DNA of 64,000 nucleotides. Source: Litoditis marina (Eukaryota > Nematoda > Chromadorea > Rhabditida > Rhabditidae). Location of the stretch: positions 13,311,095 through 13,375,094 of the forward strand of contig OZ038439.1 of the NCBI GenBank assembly GCA_964036275.1. Direction: 5' to 3'. The translations under genes were made by a program, and so were the position numbers. Under the pieces are notes generated by a model. The model was not told the DNA's origin. It made no database searches and saw only the letters and a list, made by a program, of their open reading frames with translations. Below, piece after piece: positions 52,201-63,700 of this stretch (positions are counted from its first letter, which is position 1; every line of letters starts with the position of its first letter).

Positions 52201-55200
52201 AAATAAGAATGAAAACATCGTACACGAAAAACATTGACACATTAAAAACAATATTCGTTGGGAAATCAAAATAAACTTTTATTTAACATTCGGTCAATCC
52301 TCAAAATTGAAAGAAAGTTGTAGTTTGTAGCTGGGATGTGGTGACACATGACACATCACACATATTCCGAATGCGACTTTTCTGCATTAAATTAAATTCG
52401 GTAGAAACTATGATTTTTCGTATATACGGTGACCGATACAGACTTGTTCTCTGAATTTGTAAGAAAAAATTTCGATTTATACGAATAAATGAATACTCAA
52501 TCAAAACTGTCTAAAAAAGCCGTGATGAGTCGATGTAAAGCTTGCTTGCGTTTATGACAAAAGTCCTGATTTTATTTTCGGAGATAGACTGATATTTCGT
52601 AGTGAATTCGAATAGCGGTACGGAGTTACAGTTGATTCACACGTCTAGATTACGATTCGGAACAGCACAAATGAGGGGGAATGGTTAGAATTTGAAAGAC
52701 GACGTTTTTCTATTGATGGATTCGAATATGGTCAAAATCGGATCGAATAATCATGATTAATATTGTAGGGCAGTGAGTTCGAGAGCCACTGCTTACAACT
52801 GCTTTATATTCAGCGCATTATCAAAGTGGACATCGTTTGAAAATTGTCCAGTCATTAGTCAGTAAAATCGATACGTGTCCTACAAACTACAAACCCGGAG
52901 GTTAGTGCAGATATGAGCCTAATAGTCGTAATCCCAACCCGAATAATGTTCTGCACGGTTTTTAAAACTCGAAAACTCAGTAATTAACTATCATAATGCA
53001 CAAGCCAATACATTAACGTCGATGTCGTAGACAAAACTCAATCACACCACTCTATAAATATCGACTCTCGAGGCAGCCGTACTGCCCGCAAATACGTGGG
53101 ACGTGAAACTCATCGCAAAGAGCTAGCCAGCTGTACAGTTGGGTTGAGTTAAATCAAAACAACGTGAAATAAACCGCCAGTTTGGTTCGCTAGAGCTGGA
53201 TAAGAACTATTGGAACTGCTACTGCCACAAGAATCTACTGTTGATCGCCTCTTCCCTCAACAAGCTCGGATCTGCACCCACAAAAGAGCTCAAGGATATA
53301 TATATATATATAATTTGTGTGTTCTTTATTTAAGGCTTTGTTGTACTTTGAGCTTTGACAATTTGAGGGAGATTTCGATGTATATTCGGTAATTGCTAAA
53401 TAGTCAACTTCACATTCACATTATTCGCCAAAAGTTCGACTATCCGCAGGGCATCAGCATTCCCGTACAACTCGATGGAAACAGGTCACTGTAGGGCAGC
53501 ACATCATTGCGATTTTGGGTTCTTGAACCGCATCGTATATCGAAAGAGTTTTGAGTCCTGCTCTGCTCCTCTATCTCAGTCGAACGTGCACTACAGTCTC
53601 AACCATTCCAGTTTTCTTTTTTTTTTCTCGCTCGGGAATGTCGCGTTCTACGCGATACTTAGCTGGGTCTGCGCGCTCATTGCAAGAGTGTGCATAACCC
53701 CGCCCCTGCGAGCCATATTTGTCATCATAACTCGCGCATGGAGACCTCGGGAGAGGTGACTCGGAAACTCGGAATGAAAGTATAAACTCATAGTAAAATC
53801 AGACTCATAAATACGTACCAACAACTCATACGAAACTCTCTCACAACTCGCTCTCTCTATTTGTACTTATTGTTATTATATTGTTTCTCCTCTGATATGA
53901 ATACATTATTATTATCAATCTTATGTTTACATGCTATGTTATAATCATTATACTATCTCGAAGGTATCGCCAAGTATCTTATGTAAACTCAAAGTAAACG
54001 AAATTATGGTATTATTGGAAAGTATAGTAAAACGCGTGGCAATAGGCAAATATCTAAAAGACCCTACCACTGGGGTCGAAACAAGGTTCACCAAAATATA
54101 ATAAGTTTTAATTAGGGAAATTAAAATTCTCTTAGCTCGGAAAGTACGAGAAACACACGAATGAATGCTCAAATTGACCTTATAGCATTGTTACGAGGTT
54201 TTATCATGGCGGACTCATCAACTGCTGAGAAACTTTGTGTATAAAGTGAACTCCATAGATACTGGGGAGAGTAGCGTGTTGTTTTGTATTGATGTAGAAT
54301 GAATTATGATCTACTTCTGACACTTCTCGGCTATTTCGAAAGAGGTTGGAAGGGATGAAAGTTAAAACTTTCTCAAATCATATTTTTCACCAGGCGCCAC
54401 CCGAGGGTTTTCCCGTACTGTTTTGGGTACATGGAGGGGCGTACGAAATAGGATCCGCCAGTCTCTACGGTTACAAGGTGAGTATAGTTTTCTCCATTCC
54501 CACTGAGACCTTGGCAGCGTGCCAATGAAACTTCAAATGCTTGTATTTCAATGAAATAACAGATTTTATGAAAATAATGTTTATCCACGCATTGTTACAA
54601 AAGGTAACTGACGCTCAGAAAAACTTTCAGTGTTTTGGAAAACGTTAACATGGTGATATGTCACCTGGAAGTTTTGTTGGCACGTTGCCGAGGTCTCAGT
54701 GGAAATGACTGGAACTATAGAACATGTGCTAGAGTGAGGTCAAATATGAATAAATAGTAAGAAAAGTAGTAGAGAAGTTTAGACCAAGCACTCATTATTC
54801 ATGAAAAACCTTGGTGCTCCAATTCACCCTCCTTGAGCTGCACAACCTATGAGAGGTGAGCAATAAACAGATTGAGGCCCTGCGGTTTGAATTACGTTGT
54901 ACAGAGAATATATCAGTTGTATTGTTTGTATTACTCGTAGTGAGACTACTTTGTTCTCTAATGCAATTTCGTCTGAAATCGCTTTCGCACAATTTTTCGA
55001 ATATGAAATCAGAATGAAACGTTAAAAAAGTTCACTTTTTGATGTAATTTATGTGATTCAAAGAGACTGGAAGTTTTGTAACCATACTGTAGGAGTCTCA
55101 GCAGACACGCAAAAGAATGTTAATTCTTTCGTGTTCTAGGGTTTCGCTGAAGCGTACACCAAGAGAGATGTGATCGTTGTGACTATCCAGTATAGATTGG

Positions 55201-58200
55201 CCTTCATGGGCAAGTTTTCCGAGGTTACTATGATGTTGTGGTTATTAAACCTGATACTTACTACTTAATACCTAGTAAGGGTGATACTATGAAACTTTTC
55301 CACAGGTTATGGTGCTTTGAGACTGTTTTTGTACAACACTTTGCTATACACACAAGGTGAACGTCGTTTGGAAGGTTATCTACAAAAACTGATTGCGTTC
55401 GCACGGTTCAAAGTAATCATTTAGTGATCGAAAAGTCATACTTTTCTTGTCCCAATTTATATTTCCATGCTTCTTTCTTGCAGGTTTCTTTTCCAATGGG
55501 GAGAGTGATGCGCCCGGCAACCTGGGAATGTGGGATCAGACTTTGGCGTTGAAGTAAGAACCGAACCAAGTTCCCAATACTCTCACCTCAATTTTAGGAA
55601 TTCGATTAGGAATCTGACTAGAAACGTTTCGAATGTGTTGTCGAAAAACTACTCCGATAGAGTTCACACTAGTTGACCGACGCTCGCGCCGATCTACTAG
55701 AAGAACAGTCCACTTTGAGCTAAAGTGAAAATTTTAAACTCTTAGCTTGATTTTTAAATCTGCGCTCACCGGTCCAAACTACATTTTTCAGGTTCATCCA
55801 CGATCACATTTCAACTTTTGGTGGAGATCCTTCCAGAATTACGGTATGGGGTCTGAGTGCGGGGGGAGCGGCGGTCGGACAATTGGCTATTAGTCCCCAT
55901 TCGAGAGGTTAGTTGGGAACTGACGAAGTTTCGAATAGCTTGGCAATGCTGGTACGAGAAAAACCGTTGAAACATTTTCCGCTTCTTCAATAGTCTTCTT
56001 GACAAGTCGGTTCAACATGTCAAAAACCGATGACTACTGTTTTCGTGAATTGTTTGAGTCGCTCAAACTTTATCAAAATCTGACTGTGGTGAAACAGATA
56101 TTGATAGTGTAAGACAATAACTTAATTCTCAGATAAGAATTCATTTTTCAGACTACGTCTTTTCATCTATAGAAATGTCGGGTAGTCCTTGGGTTCAGTG
56201 GGCACTGGGACCCCATGTGGCAGAACACTCAATCGAATTGGCAAAGGTGAGAGAAGGCCGCACTGATTGATCTTGATGTGCTTCCCACTGTGTCTACAGA
56301 TCTCATTTCGATCATCCTTCTGTCTGAATGTTGTTGGTTCGGCAAAGTTTCTCGACGATACTTTTTCAATTGAGCAACGTTTAGCGCATTTACTGTAGGT
56401 CGCTTAAAGGAGACAAGCAAAATCTGTACGTGAAGTCTACTTTGATGTTCTTGTAGTTCAGTCCCTGTTAACAATGAAGATGACCGAACCATTATGCTGT
56501 CTGTACCCACCGACCACAGTACAACTCGAAAGAATTACTGTCGAAAATAGAAAATTTTCGTCGCGGAAAGCCTAGAACTATCCTGAATACGAGCATCGTT
56601 AACTTTTCTCCAGCAGTTGGAAACATGTTTGTTTAACGCAGTTTTGATTAGATTCATTGGTCACAGTGTTTCAAAGTAATTCAGGCAGCCGGCTGCGAGA
56701 AAGACTTCAAGGAATGCATGAAAACCAAGACCCCAACCGAGATTCACGCAGCGGTCAATGTGGTGGTGAGTTCATCTTGCAATCCGACCTATGTAGAACT
56801 TTATCAGGTCAAACTGCACGGGGTGGTCACGTGTTGCGTAAATGAACATCGACACGTGTACCTATCATTTTAGCTTATTCTATATGTGTTCTGATTATAG
56901 AAAAATGCGACCTTGGTATAAAGTATAAATAGACTTTGCCATTTTACTTTTTCCTTGCAGGGTCGCACCACAAGCGGAGTGAATGTGGTGAAATGGGGTC
57001 CCAGGATAGACGGGGACTTTTTCCCCTCTTCCCCCGACCAAATGGTGAAAGAGGCCAAGAGACCGATTCCCGCTTTGGTTGGGGTCAGCGAGAAGGACGC
57101 CGGCTTTTTCAGTGAGTTCTTTCGTATTTGATTGTGATACCGTGTTCAGATGTATATTCCTACCCAAACCTACACTGTTTTTTCTGGTCTAGCATCATCT
57201 CGATCAGCGTTCGGCGAGATAGTGCGCTGAAGAAGAGACGCAGGATGTGATCAAGGTTCCAAAACATATGAGAAATCTGATGCGATTGCTTACATATCCC
57301 TATGTAGCAATTTTTGTACTTTCTTCAATCAATATATGCATCTTTCAGCCGTAATGGGTCTGTCTCCACACATCCACGAATTGTATCCCGGAAAAGAAAA
57401 TCTGGACTCATTCGACCGAAAATGGCTGAACAAATATATTCGGGTTAGTTTTTTTTAAATTTAGATAGTTGTTGACGAACCATGAAACAGTTATTTGTTA
57501 GATTATTCAATGCCAAAGTTCTACCTCTCCTTCTATTCTTCCTGATTGTTGTAGCGGCTGAAGCGGTCGATTCTACACTATTCCTCAGATTCAAGTTCAC
57601 TCTCCAAGTCATTCGTTTCAGCAACGTCACAAACTCAAATCGTGTGTAACAATGAATGTTCTGCCTATGAACTAAGATGTTTTCTGTCTTGTTACCTACG
57701 CAATTAGTTTTTTTTTACTATTGTGAAATGAGAAAATACCAACATACACACTTGGTCATGGCATTTTTCACGTTTCACGCTCATAAAAAAAAGTAGGAAC
57801 TGGGTTCAACGTGTTGTGGTGCAACGTGATACGTGTATCTCACGTGTACATCACGTGTTCCACGTGTACATCACGTGTTCTTTTTCAGAGACTTCTTACA
57901 AGTGGCGGATATGGAAACAAACTTGAGGAAGCCATTGCTAAAACCATGGAATTCTACGCCGATCGAGGCTATGAGGGAGAGGGAAATCACTTTTTCCTCA
58001 ATCGATACACCGAGGTAAGGAGTATGACCAAATTTGAGTCGTACTTTGATCAGGAACCACAATATAGTTCTCGAATCACGAACCAAAGTAGAGCGATCAA
58101 ACTATGAACACATCAGAGCCGAACGTACCTGCTTGCATTTCTTGAAACTCTGTAGATCCCGAGGCCAAACATACTTGCGAACGTGTTGGCGTAGAGGTAA

Positions 58201-59996
58201 AACGTAGAACTTGCTGTACTTCTATGCCTCATTAGTTCTTACTTTTGTAAGAAATCCACACTCAATTCATACTTTTGTTGTTGTTTACAGATGGTTACCG
58301 ACATAATGTTCAATGTGGCTGTCGTGCGAGAGGCGAAATCGAAGAGAGACGCAGGATGGCCAGTGTACGCGTACTCTTTCGATCATTATAACGAGGAAAT
58401 ATGGAAAAAGTACGGAGTGCACGATCATGTCAAAGGTACGAAAAATGATCCCAGTTGTGCAGAGATACGGAGGATTGTCGTGACGATCGCACTTGACAGT
58501 CGAACCGAAAAATAGATGAACCGTGGCCCTTTCTGATGTTACGAGTAGTTTTACGTAAACATTTCATGAATTTGTAGTGGGTCAGAAATGGAAACTAAGA
58601 AGTCTGAAACACAATCACTTAGTGAACGTGAAATGAGAAAGTACCAACATACACACTTGGTCATGGCATTTTTCACGTTTCACGTTTTCAGGCTCCGTGC
58701 ACGTGAACGAATATTCGTACATGTTGGACATCTTTGCGCTGGGTAAATTCGAAATGAAAGGAGCTGAGGAGGTGGTCAGGAATGCCATGCAGAACCTTAT
58801 TGTGAACATGGCACGGAATGGGTTAGTTTTTATAGTTCCGGTCATTCCTACTGAGACTTGGCAGCCAGCCAATTAATTTTCCAGGCTTTTTTTAACCACG
58901 TTGGAGCCTCTCAAAAACCTGCAAATCTCAGTTAGCTGTGGGCCAGTTGCATAACAACACGTAAATGAAATATGTCTTAAGAATACTCATTTCTGGTCTA
59001 ACAAATAGTCATTCAAAAATCTGGGCACGATGCCAATGGGTCTCAGTGGGTATGAAACGAACTATAACATATTCCTAGGCTCTTCCCTAAAAGTATTCGT
59101 TTTCATGCTTTCTATTTGACCGGTCAACTAGGCTCACGCAAGTCCACTTTTCTTATAAGAACATGTTTTCTTTTCTATCCTCTGTATATTTTGTATTTCC
59201 TAGCCGAGTAATGAACTGAAAAAAATGACCAGAGCAAAATGTACAAGTTTTCAGAGTTCCCACTATACCGGAGCTAGACTTCGAACCAGTCGGTGATGAG
59301 GAAAAACTTCGATATTTGTCCATCAGAGGCAAGCCAGAAATGAGAGACGACTACTACTACGGTAATTATTATACTCTTAATCAAGCTAGTGACGAATACA
59401 TTTTATTTGTACAAACAATACCTTCTAAATATATACGAATTTCGAAAGTATACCATAAATTAAACAAAATTGATTCGTACTTGTATTCTCTACTGTGAAA
59501 ATAACTCACGTGTGTATCTTTGTTAGAAAGCAATGAACTGTAAAGAAAACATTCAAAGTTCACTGAGTTGAGTTGGTTTGTACACAAATATAACTCCTTG
59601 AATAAATGTTACTGACATAAAAAAAATTTTATTGAAAACCATGATGAACAGGTTAATGTGCTCAGTAAGAGATGTACTCAAAACCGTTTCGACCCTGATT
59701 CAAGACGGTTTTGGTAATGGAAACTTCAGAATTTCAATTTTTTCAGAATTTCAGACATTTACAGGGTAAATTTCAGGGTCGAAACGGTTTTGAGTACATC
59801 TCTTACTGGGCACATTAACATAATCATACCACCATCCAAAAGTCCTAGTGACACAATTATATTTAATTCAAATAAAGTAACCTAATATGAAAAACATAAT
59901 GTTTCAGAGCCCTACCAGTTCTGGTCGGAGATGGCCTCTCTTGGTTACGATCTTATTTCAATGAGTCACACTAGCACGAAAAAGGACGAGTTATAG
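49250..59996 (+). CDS. ER-type carboxylesterase with C-terminal KDEL, tandem copy 2
   Basis: Fifteen exons: 49250-49429, 49798-49941, 54394-54477, 55140-55209, 55484-55553, 55792-55907, 56152-56246, 56685-56765, 56961-57111, 57349-57443, 57889-58014, 58291-58435, 58692-58821, 59255-59361, 59908-59996; 560 aa. Exon boundaries and phases match copy 1 throughout. The signal peptide is MVIIWFFLLGTLFPPTATQ. Other features are HGGAYE, GLSAGG (Ser205) and a candidate His456 in SVHVNEY; the acid is probably Glu324 or Asp326. The protein ends STKKDEL, a classical ER-retrieval signal, so it should reside in the ER lumen. Intron 4 has a GC donor, as in copy 1. Intron 2 is 4452 bp because of an LTR element. 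The ATG at 49250 is chosen because TTTTCAG lies 14 bases upstream; 49214 is in frame. Confidence 0.93.
49527..49637. repeat. Dispersed repeat, GTCACGTAAAGTTAGCA family (copy 4)
   Basis: GTCACGTAAAGTTAGCAATT at the left, CACGTTTCTGAGTTCTG inside, and CTGTGCAATTGACCAACAG at the right. In intron 1 of carboxylesterase 2. Confidence 0.55.
50320..50764 (+). repeat. Left (5') LTR, 445 bp
   Basis: Begins TGTCGCGTTCTACGCG and ends GGGGTCGAAACA. No difference from the right LTR was found when reading the two side by side. Confidence 0.93.
53639..54083 (+). repeat. Right (3') LTR, 445 bp
   Basis: Same 445 bp as the left LTR, followed by the AGGTT target duplication. Splice sites of the host intron (49942 donor, 54393 acceptor) lie outside the element and look intact. 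Confidence 0.93.
54484..54720. mobile_element. MITE-like element, TGGCA ends (copy 3)
   Basis: TATAGTTTTCTCCATTCCCA at the left, then GAGACCTTGGCAGCGTGCCA; the inverse at the right ends GGAACTATAG. In intron 3 of carboxylesterase 2. Confidence 0.65.
57725..57780 (+). repeat. 56 bp intronic repeat, partner at 58629
   Basis: GTGAAATGAGAAAATACC followed by AACATACACACTTGGTCATG and GCATTTTTCACGTTTCACG; nearly identical to 58629-58685 in intron 12 of the same gene. Its own ends (GTGAAA / TTTCAC) are weakly inverted. Confidence 0.75.
58629..58685 (+). repeat. 56 bp intronic repeat abutting exon 13 acceptor
   Basis: Second copy of the 57725-57780 block. It ends 6 bases before the exon 13 splice site, so the polypyrimidine end of intron 12 is partly repeat-derived. 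Confidence 0.75.
58831..59068. mobile_element. MITE-like element, TGGCA ends (copy 4)
   Basis: TATAGTTCCGGTCATTCCTA at the left, GAGACTTGGCAGCCAGCCAA, and the inverse at the right ending CGAACTATAA. In intron 13 of carboxylesterase 2. Confidence 0.65.
59652..59819. mobile_element. Hairpin MITE with about 48 bp inverted repeats
   Basis: GTTAATGTGCTCAGTAAGAG at the left is inverted at the right as CTCTTACTGGGCACATTAAC; the repeat continues inward through CTCAAAACCGTTTCGACCCT. No other copy was noticed in the window. In intron 14 of carboxylesterase 2. Confidence 0.8.
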
Positions 59997-60724
59997 TTGT
60001 AGTATGTAGTTTGTAAAGTTCATCCAGTATGTAACTTTTGGTTATGATAATTAGGCACTGCATTTAGGTTCACATTTTCGGATAAAGTTCAAGTTGTGAT
60101 ATATGTTTTAATCCAGTTATTTTTGTACATTATATTTGACCTCACGTAAATTTGCGGTATTCCTGCTTGGCTATTGTGTAATGTGTGTGTAAAGAAAATG
60201 ATACAAATATAAACCAGTTTTACGCAAAGTGGCATCTCGATCAAAAAATCATCTGTTTTGCAGATTTTCCATTTTCTCACTTCTCTTTTTCTCACTTTCT
60301 CTTTTTCTCATCCAGGGTCGCATGATGCTGGTATACTCTCCTGGACTGTTTTTCCCCTTTATGACTTTTCCACTTTCTAACTTTTCAGGTGCTCTCTCAC
60401 TCTTTTTCCCTGTTTGTATTTTCCTTACGTTATCTTTTTTTCACTTTCCTACCTTCCACAGAACGACAACCAGAATCGTCGGAGGATGGTATAATACCCA
60501 GGATGCTTCCGATTCTTTTTTCTTACCTGATTAATCTACCACTATTCTCCTTTTATTCTTTCTCTTTTTCTCACTTTCTCATTAAAAAGTCGAGGATCGC
60601 CGTAGGACATCGTATAATGCCCTGCGTGTGCCCAATCCCTCATCCCCCGTCTCTGGAAGCGTGACGGCTAAAAGGGGGCGGAGCGTAGTGCGCGTCGCCA
60701 ACACTTGCCTTATTCCACGCAGCC
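59997..60724. other. Intergenic between carboxylesterase 2 and the secreted-protein gene
   Basis: AT- and CT-rich DNA with a repeated CTTTTTCTCACTTTCTC motif at 60285 and 60565. A GC-rich block (GGGGGCGGAGCG at about 60675) and CACGCAG ending at 60722 just before the next ATG suggest a core promoter and possible trans-splice acceptor for the following gene. Confidence 0.5.
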
Positions 60725-63700
60725 ATGCTTCTCTTATTCATCAGCTTACTATGTTTTCGAAGTACGTATGCACAGGTTAGTCACGTTTCACCACAAACAC
60801 ACGGTTTCACATGTGTTTTCTACTTTTCTACAATCACATTCACACTTTTATACGTTGTACTTTGTGCCATAAACCCTTCATATCACTTTGTACAGCCATT
60901 TTCTCATGCGCGAATTTGCATTTGACCCCGATTTCGCTGTTATTTCAAACGAAAAAGACGCGCCAAGCCGGTTCTCCATCCGGCATCAGCGCCTCGGACA
61001 TGATTCGAACCAGGCTTGGTTGTTTTTGAAACGAGCACTTAACCAGTTGACCATGTGTTCAGATGAACTTATCTCCCTTTGTGGAGTTGTTGAAGCCGGA
61101 AAGTATGAACCGATTTGCGGAAATTGCCGGAGAACTCTCGAGCTTAGCGGCGAGTAGTATGGCCAAGAACGAACGGGATGTACAGTGAGTAGATTGATAT
61201 TAATTGTAGAGCTGTTTACGTGAAACGTGAAAAACGTGTGGAATTCCAGTTTACAAGTAGACTTCTATTTTTGTCTATATGTATGTCACATGTTTCAACA
61301 TGTTCATAAAGTGACTTCGAAAATACTCGGCTTTTTCACTCTTATTCACCTACCCAAAGTTTGTATAACTTTTCAAAAACGCGTGAAATCGAGTGTTAAC
61401 CCCAAAAGCGTTTCTGTACCATGTTTTTTTATTGAACAATGCTGATGTAGTGATCTGTTCGGATGTGTTGTAATCAGTTTTCCAACTAGTCTCCGAAATA
61501 CCGGTTTTTCGAACTGGACTTTGGCTAGGCCATAGGCGGCTAATGGAGAAATCAGCTGGATTTGGGGTGTATTGGGAAACAATTTGAATTGTTCGCTCGA
61601 AAACCTCAATGTCGTACAATCAATAATCAGCGAAATTTTATTCATGATGTTTTGACGAAAACCTTTTTTTTCATAGACGATTATTTCTCAATGATTTTGT
61701 ACGAACAACATATGCTAGTTGATAGATTAATCTCAAACTAAAGTGTAAGCAATTTATTCGTAAAAGTGCTGCTTAATTTTACTTGGTTTAGAAAAACGGT
61801 CACCCAGGACCGAGAAGTTCCCATTGGGCCCGATTCCCGACCATCCGAAGTATTGGGACAGGGTGAGTTCATTCAAACATTCAGTACTTTTATTCTTACT
61901 GCTGATATTTTTCTTGATTAAGTTTTAAGGGACATTTTTTAAAATTAGTTTATCGATGAGTTTTTCTTCATCCAGGAGATTTTTTGAACTGTATCTGTTA
62001 ACGTTCCCAACTTTCATTCATTCTTCTGCATCAAATTTTCGAAAAACTATCGTGCGAGAGGCTAGAAGTCAGTGATTTTTGTTTTTGACGTCTTTGTACT
62101 TTCCCTCGGTGACTCACCAAATCCGGTCCCCGCATAGGAAATAGATATCTGCAAGATCTTGATTCTGTTTTTTATAAGCCTTGTCAGTGGAATGTGGTAA
62201 AGGACATATCAGGGCATGTATATGAGAAAAACTTCATAGAATGATGGATTACCCAGTATATTTCAAAGAAACCTTCTCAAAACTTTACACAAAGCAGCGT
62301 ATTGTCGTTCTCAACGTATTCTCGTAGAAGTGGCCATGACCAAAGCAACAGATTTCAGCACTTTGATACATTCTGTTCTATTGTGCTCTTGGTTTGGTTT
62401 CCCTGAGGCTTGGATGGAATTTGTGGTTTTTTCTGTGTTCACAGATCAAACTACAAATCTAAAAATGGCCAAACTTCCGATTTCCAGCCTTCTCCAACCT
62501 GGCCTCTCAGTCTCGCGGGATGTTTCTCGGCGCTCTAGCTCCCTTCGAGAAGACTACTCCAGCTTCAGAAACTGCAGCAACGGAGGCTCCCGAGATAACT
62601 ACTGGTAGGGTGCTAGTTGAACCGATACTCAAGTGAAACTTGTGCCACATACAATTGAATCTCTTAACGTTTGACACAACTATTTGCATTTAATTTTGAT
62701 CTCGAACGCAGAAAAACGTGTAAGTTTAGTTACTAGAAAAACATTTGGATTCATGATTGGAACCAGCGACAACTTTGGTTTGTTGTTATTTCCTGTCACC
62801 ATGATCCAGATGTGGTTCGATCAAATATTGTTTTCGGCATCCCGTGCTAAACTAACGTTTGTGTGAAACAGCCGTTAGTTCTATTTATGATGATAAAATT
62901 TAAGCTCCGCCCCATCACGGTCTGACAATTCGTTCCCTTGTGCCATCCAGACCCGAGAAGAGATACACAAAAGATGTGTTCTCCTTAACTGCACCTACAG
63001 GTAATAATGATAGTTATGATTTATTGAAAGCATGTGTACATTTGAGCGTGAATGGATATTTCTCCAATTTGTCCGCTTTTCCCTTGCACTTCTCATCCAA
63101 CTTCTTCCTTCTGTTTGTTCAAATTTTGCGCTCGATTGTTATTTCTTCGCCTATTCATCCACTCTTGGTACACGCGTAACCCATCCTTTTGGTGCAGTTT
63201 TTGGCAATGATGCATTGTTTCAAGACTGTTTCAAGAACATTTACATAATAATCGTTTTTTTTACTTCCAGAGCCCCCTCCTTCCTCCACCACATCGGCTC
63301 CTGAACTCAGAAGGGCGGAGGCAGCCAAGGCATTCGGTACCGGGCTGGTTCCTATCGAAACGGCGGTGAGATTGGGTTTTCCAGAACATGTAGTTCTACA
63401 TGGTTTTTCTTTCAGTTATTGCGGGGCTATGCGTCTTTTCTTTAGAGTGCAGAGCCTTTGATAACAAAACGCAGGTGATTATGTTCTATCGAATGTTAAA
63501 GTACTCGAAATAGATGACATATTAGAGGCTGTAAATATCGAATGTTAAAGTTCTTGAAATGGATGACATATTAGAGGCCGTAAATAACTACAAAGTACAA
63601 TTCATGATCGTGGACCCGTTTAACTCGTAACTCTATGCAGGTTGCCGCCGAGCGTGCTACCCCAGCCGAGGTACCCGCGGTTCAGCCCAATCCCCTTTTA

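Larger units (their letters stand above)
50315..54088 (+). mobile_element. Non-autonomous LTR retrotransposon in intron 2 of carboxylesterase 2
   Basis: Two 445 bp direct repeats (50320-50764 and 53639-54083) bound a 2874 bp interior. The repeats begin TG and end CA, and the insertion is flanked by the 5 bp duplication AGGTT (50315-50319 and 54084-54088). TGGTGCATCGGC immediately follows the left LTR, as expected for a tRNA primer-binding site, which orients the element on the plus strand. The interior has no frame above about 100 codons and nothing resembling gag, protease, reverse transcriptase or integrase, so replication would depend on another element. The purine tract before the right LTR is poor. 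The LTRs look identical by eye, implying a recent insertion. Confidence 0.9.

Noticed and set aside
50765..53638. Hidden gag or pol in the LTR element interior
   Set aside because: Only short frames, none with reverse transcriptase, integrase or zinc-knuckle motifs visible; a profile search could still find remnants.
60229..60664. Phe/Ser/Leu-rich ORFs upstream of the secreted-protein gene
   Set aside because: Low-complexity CT- and T-rich DNA; no splice context and no domain.
60888..61157. 89-codon frame covering exon 2 of the secreted-protein gene
   Set aside because: Different frame from the one that joins exons 1 and 3 in phase; mostly tRNA-like repeat sequence.
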